Shown here in pieces: positions 1 through 4,328 of a stretch of DNA of 5,288 bases (positions within the stretch are counted from its first letter, which is position 1; the number at the start of each line of letters is the position of its first letter). Below the pieces are notes generated by a model. That model searched no databases and had not been told where the DNA came from. It saw only the letters and a list, made by a program, of their open reading frames with translations. The position numbers were made by a program, and so were the translations under genes. This DNA is from Acidimicrobiia bacterium. Its GTDB lineage: Bacteria > Actinomycetota > Acidimicrobiia > Acidimicrobiales > Poriferisodalaceae. The stretch spans positions 1 to 5,288 of the forward strand of contig JALSTE010000036.1 in the NCBI GenBank assembly GCA_026983855.1. Direction: 5' to 3'.

Positions 1-740
1 ACGACCATGAGCACGAGCACGAGCACGACCACGAACACAGGGACGTGGGGGATCACAGCGGCTACACCGACACCGGGACCGACCGGGTGGTGGTGCTGGA
101 GAAGATCCTGGGGGAGAACGACCGCATAGCCGACTCCAACCGGGCCGACCTGTCCGGTCACGGGGTCCGGACCGTGAACCTCATGTCGTCCCCGGGAGCG
201 GGCAAGACCACCCTGTTGGCCCGCACCATCCCCGCCCTGGAGGGCCGGGCCCGGATCGGCATCCTGGAGGGCGACATCGCCACCAGCCTCGACGCCGACG
301 CCCTCACCGGGCTGGGGGCGTCGGTGTCGCTGGTCAACACCGACGCCGGGTTCGGGGGGGAGTGCCACCTCGACGCCGTCATGGTGCGGGCCGGTCTGGC
401 CCGCCTGCCCCTCGATGAACTGGACCTCCTCATCATCGAGAACGTCGGCAACCTGGTCTGCCCGGCCGAGTTCGACGTCGGCCAGGACGCCCGGGCCATG
501 GTCTACGCCATCACCGAGGGGGAGGAGAAGCCCCTCAAGTACCCGGTCATGTTCCGTACCGCCGAGGTGGTCGTGGTGAACAAGATGGACCTGCTGCCCC
601 ACCTGAACTTCGATCTGGGTCTGTTCCGGGAGAACCTGGCCCGGATCAACCCCGATGCCACGGTCATGGAGCTCAGCGCCCAGACCGGTGAGGGCCTCGA
701 GCCCTGGATCGAGTGGCTGGCCGCATTGACAAATTGTTGA
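1..740 (+). CDS. hypB: Hydrogenase nickel incorporation GTPase HypB (5' partial)
   Basis: HypB is the cytoplasmic GTPase that, with HypA, delivers nickel to the large-subunit precursor of [NiFe] hydrogenases. The reading frame is open to the left edge (first full codon at 3) and starts with an alternating acidic/His run (DHEHEHEHDHEH, 3-38), so the GTG at 45 is internal and the true start lies upstream. Landmarks in order: P-loop SSPGAGKT (186-209), EGDIATSLDA, the metal-site Cys-His of GGECHLDA (Cys codon 363, His 366), ENVGNLVCPAEFD with the third conserved Cys (codon 459), NKMDLLPH as the guanine-specificity NKxD, and SAQTGEGL near the end. The stop is TGA at 738-740. All G-domain and metal residues look intact. 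The His-rich head is typical of HypB forms that also store or bind nickel. It precedes the hydrogenase operon but is separated by 171 bases, so it may be a separate transcript. Confidence 0.96.
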   Translation, partial: DHEHEHEHDHEHRDVGDHSGYTDTGTDRVVVLEKILGENDRIADSNRADLSGHGVRTVNLMSSPGAGKTTLLARTIPALEGRARIGILEGDIATSLDADALTGLGASVSLVNTDAGFGGECHLDAVMVRAGLARLPLDELDLLIIENVGNLVCPAEFDVGQDARAMVYAITEGEEKPLKYPVMFRTAEVVVVNKMDLLPHLNFDLGLFRENLARINPDATVMELSAQTGEGLEPWIEWLAALTNC

Positions 741-764
741 AATGGGTTGAACTAAAATTCACCA
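726..764 (+). promoter_or_regulatory. Candidate promoter for the tusA-hydrogenase operon
   Basis: This is where the very GC-rich coding sequence gives way to AT-rich DNA; 44 of the 100 bases in 741-840 are G or C. TAAAAT at 753-758 fits the actinobacterial TANNNT -10 pattern and would place initiation near A765. TTGACA (726-731), inside the hypB end, is a perfect -35 hexamer but lies 21 bases from that -10, longer than the usual 16-18, so the pair is not ideal. Two direct GTTGAA copies (736-741 and 746-751), exactly ten bases apart, sit just upstream of the -10 and could be an operator. No regulator is encoded in the window. Confidence 0.4.
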
Positions 765-842
765 ATGAATGGCTCTCGTTCCTCCAATGTTGGGACTTTT
801 GACCATTGCAAAAGGGTGCCCTTCCTCCTAGTTTCGCAATAG
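765..842 (+). CDS. Possible leaderless 25-codon leader peptide
   Basis: A short ORF begins ATG at 765 and ends TAG at 840-842, encoding 25 residues (MNGSRSS...FLLVSQ) with one Cys at codon 15 (DHCKR). It has no Shine-Dalgarno sequence, but the TAAAAT at 753-758 would place the transcript start at about the A of its ATG, the arrangement of a leaderless gene, which is common in actinobacteria. Its stop codon falls in the loop of a 7-base-stem hairpin (see the leader element at 833-912), which is the geometry of translation-coupled attenuation. It resembles no known protein to me. Its codons are less GC-rich than those of neighbouring genes, so it may be a chance ORF. Confidence 0.22.
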   Translation: MNGSRSSNVGTFDHCKRVPFLLVSQ

Positions 843-912
843 GGGGTTGCGAGCCCCGAGAAGAGGCTCTCCCCCACCGCTTAGCGGAAATACGAAAGAG
901 GGGAGTTGCGAA
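833..912 (+). promoter_or_regulatory. Structured mRNA leader over the tusA ribosome site
   Basis: Several complementary segments are visible. TTCGCAA (833-839) can pair locally with TTGCGA (847-852), leaving a TAGGGGG loop, or at long range with TTGCGAA (906-912), which includes the A of the tusA start codon. GAGCC (851-855) pairs with GGCTC (865-869), stacked near GGGGG (842-846) with CCCCC (871-875). CTCCCC (869-874) is the exact complement of GGGGAG (900-905), the tusA Shine-Dalgarno core. CCGCT-T-AGCGG (877-887) is a small palindrome. Some of these pairings exclude one another, so the region could switch between an open and a closed ribosome site. No known riboswitch class is recognised, and no oligo-U tail makes it a terminator. 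Confidence 0.35.
897..905 (+). promoter_or_regulatory. Ribosome binding site of tusA
   Basis: The AGAGGGGAG stretch ends six bases before ATG 912. It decides the start: an in-frame TTG at 906 would lie directly on the site and leave no spacing, so ATG 912 is preferred. The same GGGGAG core is complementary to CTCCCC at 869-874, so access to it may depend on leader folding. Confidence 0.65.
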
Positions 913-1148
913 TGTCGGAGACACCCGACGAGGTACTCGACGCCAGTGGCATGGCCTGCCCCATGCCGATAATCAAGACCAACAAGGTCATGAAGTCGAT
1001 GCAGCCCGGTCAGGTACTGGAGCTGATCGCCACCGACCCGGGGGCCCCCAGCGACGTGAAGGCCTGGACCTCCCGCACCGGCAACACCCTGGTCGACTCC
1101 TCCCACGAGGGGGAGAAGTACATCTTCCACATCCGCAAGGCCGGCTGA
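912..1148 (+). CDS. tusA: TusA-family sulfur carrier protein
   Basis: TusA proteins are small cytoplasmic carriers that hold sulfane sulfur as a persulfide on one Cys and pass it between rhodaneses, DsrE-type proteins and downstream enzymes. This 78-residue product has the usual TusA length, and its N-terminal strand leads into the diagnostic CPxP motif (GMACPMP, active Cys16, its only cysteine), then the KTNKVMKSMQPGQVLEL helix-strand region, the DPGAPSDVKAW segment and a C-terminal strand. It is the first clear gene of the operon; dsrE2 follows after 13 bases. In sulfur oxidisers tusA commonly sits beside dsrE2 and dsr or hdr-like genes, so this copy is more likely part of energy-linked sulfur transfer than of tRNA thiolation; that assignment is inferred from context. 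Confidence 0.92.
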   Translation: MSETPDEVLDASGMACPMPIIKTNKVMKSMQPGQVLELIATDPGAPSDVKAWTSRTGNTLVDSSHEGEKYIFHIRKAG

Positions 1149-1161
1149 GAGGAATCGAACC

Positions 1162-1644
1162 ATGACCGAGGACACCATCACCGCGGAGAAGCTGGGCATC
1201 ATCGCCAGCCACGGGAGCCTGGACTCCGCCTACATGCCACTGATCCTGGCCACCACCGCCCCGGCCCTGGGGATGGAGGCCGCCATCTTCTTCACCTTCT
1301 ACGGACTGGAGATCCTCAAGAAGGACAGCTACGAGCACCTCAAGATCGCCCCCGTGGCCAACCCGGCCATGCCGATCCCGATCCCCAACATCGTGGGGGT
1401 GCTGCCGGGGATGACCGCCCTGGCCACCCACATGATGAACGACTGGATCTCCAAGGCCGGCATCGCCACCATCCCCGAGCTGCTCGACCTGGCCCTCGAG
1501 GAGGACGTCCGACTGATCGCCTGCCAGATGACCATGGACATGATGGGCATCGACAAGGACGAACTCATTGACGGGGTGGAGTTCGGCGGGGCCGCCACAT
1601 ACCTCGGATACATATCTGAGAACGCCGTCACCATCGCCTTCTAG
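1162..1644 (+). CDS. dsrE2: DsrE2-type sulfur-trafficking protein (DsrE/DsrF/DsrH-like family)
   Basis: The product has 160 residues and a GAGAGGA ribosome site. The fold family is DsrE/F/H-like, and the long Pro/Met-rich insert (AMPIPIPNIVGVLPGM, about residues 69-84) followed by an AT.MM helix and IACQMTMDMMG is the signature of the DsrE2 subfamily. The single cysteine, Cys121 in ACQMTMD, is at the conserved persulfide-carrying position. The segment at about 22-47 (AYMPLILATTAPALGMEAAIFFTFYG) is hydrophobic and could associate with a membrane or with partner subunits; DsrE2 proteins are often predicted to be membrane-associated. DsrE2 proteins are known to accompany TusA and rhodanese in sulfur-oxidising bacteria and to exchange sulfur with TusA. 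Here it lies between tusA and a second DsrE-like gene. The symbol rests on motif recognition only. Confidence 0.87.
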   Translation: MTEDTITAEKLGIIASHGSLDSAYMPLILATTAPALGMEAAIFFTFYGLEILKKDSYEHLKIAPVANPAMPIPIPNIVGVLPGMTALATHMMNDWISKAGIATIPELLDLALEEDVRLIACQMTMDMMGIDKDELIDGVEFGGAATYLGYISENAVTIAF

Positions 1645-1672
1645 CCCGCATTTTGGAAAGGAAGCCAGAATC

Positions 1673-2053
1673 ATGACCGACGAAGATGACCTGCCACGGG
1701 TCCTCATTGTGATGACCAGCGGGCCCGAAACACCCCGTCGCTGCGCCACCCCATTCTTCTACGCCCAACTCGCCGCGGTCATGGAGTACGACGTCACGAT
1801 GTACTTCACCATCGACGGCACCCAACTCCTGGCCCGGGGGGTGGCCGAGAAGGTCTTCCCCAAGGAGGGGGGCAGGAGTTCCGCCGGGTTCCGGGATGAC
1901 GCCCTCGAGGCCGGGGTCCACTTCATGGCCTGCACGGCGTCGATGGAGCTCCACGACCTCAAGCCCGAGGACCTCATCGACGGGGTCGAGCTGGTGGGCG
2001 GGGCGACCCTGTGGGACGTCACCGAGGGCTGCCAGACCGTACTGACCTTCTGA
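1673..2053 (+). CDS. Second DsrE-family protein, possible partner of DsrE2
   Basis: The product is 126 residues, starting at ATG 1673 behind GGAAAGGAAG (1655-1664). The DsrE-like alpha/beta fold is suggested by the first strand RVLIVMTSGPET, a helix with CATPFFYAQLAA, the strand YDVTMYFTIDGTQLL and the strand VHFMAC. Cys87 in FMACTASMEL aligns with the conserved DsrE persulfide Cys and with Cys121 of the gene before it. Two more cysteines, Cys24 and Cys120, could form an intramolecular disulfide or hand on sulfur. The C-terminal 45 residues are plainly paralogous to the upstream protein: both share LIDGVE followed by a G-rich stretch and end in a TxxF or TIAF-type strand, but this one lacks the Pro/Met insert. 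The two may form a hetero-oligomer by analogy with DsrEFH; this is inference. The longer in-frame extension back to 1568 overlaps dsrE2 and is rejected. Confidence 0.82.
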   Translation: MTDEDDLPRVLIVMTSGPETPRRCATPFFYAQLAAVMEYDVTMYFTIDGTQLLARGVAEKVFPKEGGRSSAGFRDDALEAGVHFMACTASMELHDLKPEDLIDGVELVGGATLWDVTEGCQTVLTF

Positions 2054-2065
2054 GGAGGGACGATC

Positions 2066-2512
2066 ATGACCGTCATAAGAGGATGTGAGATCCCCGAGGA
2101 CCTCTACCACTGGGTCGACAAGCACATCTGGGTCCGCCCCGGGGAGGGCAACCTGGTCCGGATCGGCATGACCTCCGTGGCCGGGAAGCTGGTCGGCGGG
2201 AAGCTGGTCGCCGTCACCGTCTCCCACCGCAAGGTGGGCCGTGAGATCCACAAGGGCCGCAGTGTGGCCACCGTGGAGTCCAGCAAGTACGTGGGACCCG
2301 TCCCCACCCCGGTGAGCGGGGTGCTCAAGGGGGGGAATCCCGCCGTGGAGGCTGACCCCTCCCTGGCCATCAGCGATCCCTACGGGGAGGGCTGGATCGC
2401 CGAACTGGAGGCCACCGACTGGGAGAACGACAAGGCCGACCTCCTCACCGGTGAGGCCGCCGTGGCCGCCCTCACCGCCGACCTCGAGGCCAACGACATC
2501 ACCTGCGACTGA
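2066..2512 (+). CDS. lbpA: GcvH-like lipoyl-binding protein (LbpA-like)
   Basis: The product is 148 residues, preceded by a strong AGGAGGG site that begins directly after the previous stop. The biotinyl/lipoyl fold of glycine-cleavage H proteins is evident: HIWVRPGEGNLVRIGMTS, then GRSVATVESSKYV with the lipoylation lysine at Lys74 (codon 2285-2287), PVSGVLKGGN, and the DPYGEGW turn. Against canonical GcvH it is about 20 residues longer, with an acidic Ala-rich C-terminal tail ending in Cys147, and it has HIWV in place of HEWV. No gcvT or gcvP gene is near. Known LbpA proteins are H-protein relatives whose lipoyl arm carries sulfur in the sHdr sulfur-oxidation system and which are encoded with tusA and dsrE genes. 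The neighbours here support that role, but instead of an sHdr core it is followed after 17 bases by a hydrogenase gene. A plain glycine-cleavage H protein is the less likely alternative. Confidence 0.85.
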   Translation: MTVIRGCEIPEDLYHWVDKHIWVRPGEGNLVRIGMTSVAGKLVGGKLVAVTVSHRKVGREIHKGRSVATVESSKYVGPVPTPVSGVLKGGNPAVEADPSLAISDPYGEGWIAELEATDWENDKADLLTGEAAVAALTADLEANDITCD

Positions 2513-2529
2513 ACCGGGGGAGCGACGAA

Positions 2530-3651
2530 ATGAAACGCGAGACCATCAGCGAACACCTCGAGGCCGAGGGAATCAGCCGGCGGGAGTTCATGAGCTACTG
2601 CGGGGTCCTGGCCGGGGCCCTGGGCCTCAGCCAGGTGGCTCCCCTGGCCGCCAGTGGCCTGCCCGCCGATCTGGGCCGGCCGGCGACCGTCCTGCAACGG
2701 AACCTCACCGAGACCGTCGCCCGGGCCCTGGAGACCAAACCCCGCCAGCCGGTCATCTGGCTGGAGTTCCAGGACTGCGCCGGGTGCACCGAGGCCATCA
2801 CCCGCTCCACCTCCCCCACCCTGGTGGAACTGATCCTCAACAAGATGGCCCTCAACTACCACGAGACCCTCTTCGCCGCCGCCGGCCACCAGGCCGAGGC
2901 GGCCCGGGCCGACGCCATGGAGAAGTACGCCGGGGAGTACCTGCTGGTGGTCGAGGGCAGCGTGCCCGTGGGCGACCCCGGGTTCTGCACCATCGGGGGC
3001 CGCACGGCCGAGGACATCCTCAGGGAGGCCGCCCGGGGGGCGGCGGCGGTCATCTCCGTTGGTAGCTGCGCCTCCTTCGGGGGTCTGCCCGCCGCCAACC
3101 CCAACCCCACCGGGGCCCGCTCCGCCGCCGACATCCTCAGCGGCACGACCGTGGTGAACATCCCCGGGTGCCCGGCCATACCCGAGGCCACCACCGGCGT
3201 GCTCACCCACTTCCTGGTGTTCGGGGAACTGCCCGAACTCGACGACCTGAACCGCCCCACGGCCTTCTACGGCACCACCATCCACGACCGCTGCCTGCGC
3301 CGTCCCTTCTACGACGAGGGCAAGTTCGCCAACTCCTTCGACGACGAGGGGGCCCGCAAGGGGTGGTGCCTGTACAAGCTGGGATGCAAGGGCCCCACCA
3401 CCTACAACGCCTGCGCCGTTCTGAAGTGGAACGGTGGGGTCTCCTTCCCCATCGAGTCCGGGCACCCCTGCCTGGGCTGCTCCCAGCCCGACTTCTGGGA
3501 CAACGGCGGCTTCTACCAGGGTCAGTCATCCATCATCGGGCCCCCGGGACTGGGCAGCGCCGCCACCGCGGTGGGGATCGGTGCGGTCGTCGGGGCCGGG
3601 GTGGCGGCCGTGAACATCGCCAAGAGGAGAGACAAGGGGGAGGACTCATGA
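2530..3651 (+). CDS. hynS: [NiFe] hydrogenase small subunit, Tat-exported, Isp-type (group 1e-like)
   Basis: This is the electron-transfer subunit of a membrane-bound, outward-facing [NiFe] hydrogenase, 373 residues. It begins with a twin-arginine signal (SRREFMSY, 16-23) and a hydrophobic h-region. Proximal [4Fe-4S] ligands are Cys83 and Cys86 (CAGC), Cys180 (GSCASFGG) and Cys214 (PGCP). The distal cluster set is His252, Cys255, Cys280 and Cys286. The medial [3Fe-4S] set is Cys295, Cys314 and Cys317. The positions that carry extra cysteines in oxygen-tolerant group 1d enzymes are Gly here (Gly85 and Gly185), so a standard proximal cluster is expected. A C-terminal Gly/Ala-rich hydrophobic helix (about 341-363) followed by KRRDK anchors it in the membrane. 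The stop overlaps the isp1 start (ATGA), implying translational coupling. The large subunit is not in the window; Isp-type operons place it after isp2. Confidence 0.95.
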   Translation: MKRETISEHLEAEGISRREFMSYCGVLAGALGLSQVAPLAASGLPADLGRPATVLQRNLTETVARALETKPRQPVIWLEFQDCAGCTEAITRSTSPTLVELILNKMALNYHETLFAAAGHQAEAARADAMEKYAGEYLLVVEGSVPVGDPGFCTIGGRTAEDILREAARGAAAVISVGSCASFGGLPAANPNPTGARSAADILSGTTVVNIPGCPAIPEATTGVLTHFLVFGELPELDDLNRPTAFYGTTIHDRCLRRPFYDEGKFANSFDDEGARKGWCLYKLGCKGPTTYNACAVLKWNGGVSFPIESGHPCLGCSQPDFWDNGGFYQGQSSIIGPPGLGSAATAVGIGAVVGAGVAAVNIAKRRDKGEDS

Positions 3652-4328
3652 ACTGGACCGATTTCCTCAGATTCGCCCGGGGGCCCCTCATGGGGGCGGC
3701 CCTGGTGGTCTTCGCCGCCGGGATCAGCTACCGGCTGGTCCGGGTGGTGGCCCTGGGCTGGTCCCGTGGCCGGGCCCCGGCCCGGGCCGCCGACAAGACC
3801 GTGGGGGTGCTGCGGACCTACCTGCGGGGCCTGGGGATCTTCCCCTTCATACCGTGGGTGAAGCAGACCTTCCGGGGTAACGCCGTCACCTTCCTGGCCG
3901 GGGGGCTGTTCCACTTCGGCCTGCTGGTGATCGTGTTCCTCGGTACCGCCCACATGCTGGTCTGGAAGAGCCTGCTGGGATTCGGCTGGCCCACGGTGGC
4001 CCTGCCGATCATCGACGGACTGGCGGCGGCGACCATCGTGGCCATGGTGGCCCTGCTCATAAACCGCCTGACCCACCCGGTGCTGCGCCGGCTCTCGGGA
4101 ACCTCGGAGTTCGCCAATCTCATCGTGGTGTTCCTGCCCATGCTCACCGGCTGGATCATGGCCCACCACCTCTGGTTCCGCTACGAGGTGATCTTCGGTC
4201 TGCACGTGGCCAGCGTGGCCCTCCTGCTGGTGTGGATCCCCTTCAGCCGGCTGTCCCACTTCGTCTTCTACTTCTTCTCCCGCACCAGTCACGGCATCGA
4301 ATTCGGAAAGCGAGGGGTGACCCCATGA
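3648..4328 (+). CDS. isp1: Isp1: NarI/DsrM-like diheme cytochrome b membrane subunit
   Basis: This 226-residue integral membrane protein starts at ATG 3648, overlapping the hydrogenase stop. About five membrane spans are visible: 13-35, 79-105, 116-138, 155-177 and 182-208. The histidine pattern fits a NarI-like diheme b protein: His89 and His102 in span 2 and His186 and His204 in span 5; the 18-residue spacing of the last pair equals that of the NarI heme ligands. His173 and His174 at the end of span 4 are additional candidates. In Isp-type hydrogenases this subunit takes electrons from the small subunit outside the membrane and passes them through the b hemes to Isp2 on the cytoplasmic face. 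DsrM and HmeC-type proteins are close relatives; gene order favours Isp1. The upstream in-frame extension to 3168 lies inside hynS in another frame and is rejected. Its stop overlaps isp2 (ATGA). Confidence 0.88.
   Translation: MNWTDFLRFARGPLMGAALVVFAAGISYRLVRVVALGWSRGRAPARAADKTVGVLRTYLRGLGIFPFIPWVKQTFRGNAVTFLAGGLFHFGLLVIVFLGTAHMLVWKSLLGFGWPTVALPIIDGLAAATIVAMVALLINRLTHPVLRRLSGTSEFANLIVVFLPMLTGWIMAHHLWFRYEVIFGLHVASVALLLVWIPFSRLSHFVFYFFSRTSHGIEFGKRGVTP

Noticed and set aside
842..887. Rho-independent terminator after hypB
   Set aside because: Stem-forming G/C segments exist, but no T-run follows any of them; the sequence continues into A/G-rich DNA and the tusA ribosome site.
806..1165. Plus-strand open frame overlapping the leader and tusA in another frame
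   Set aside because: It covers a clear TusA gene with a CPxP motif; its own product is Arg/Gly-rich with no recognisable domain.
1568..1672. Upstream in-frame extension of the second DsrE gene
   Set aside because: It overlaps the conserved C-terminus of dsrE2, while ATG 1673 has a well-placed GGAAAGGAAG ribosome site.
2451..3065. Plus-strand frame-shifted open frame across lbpA and hynS
   Set aside because: It is a Pro/Arg/Gly-rich shadow with no ribosome site or motif, overlapping two well-supported genes.
2380..3465. Long minus-strand open frame (361 codons) opposite lbpA and hynS
   Set aside because: The translation is a low-complexity Gly/Val/Asp/Pro-rich shadow of GC-rich coding DNA, and the plus strand carries intact hydrogenase motifs throughout.
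3168..3647. Upstream in-frame extension of isp1
   Set aside because: It lies inside the hydrogenase small subunit in a different frame and reads as Arg/Pro/Leu-rich shadow; the ATGA overlap at 3648 gives a natural coupled start.
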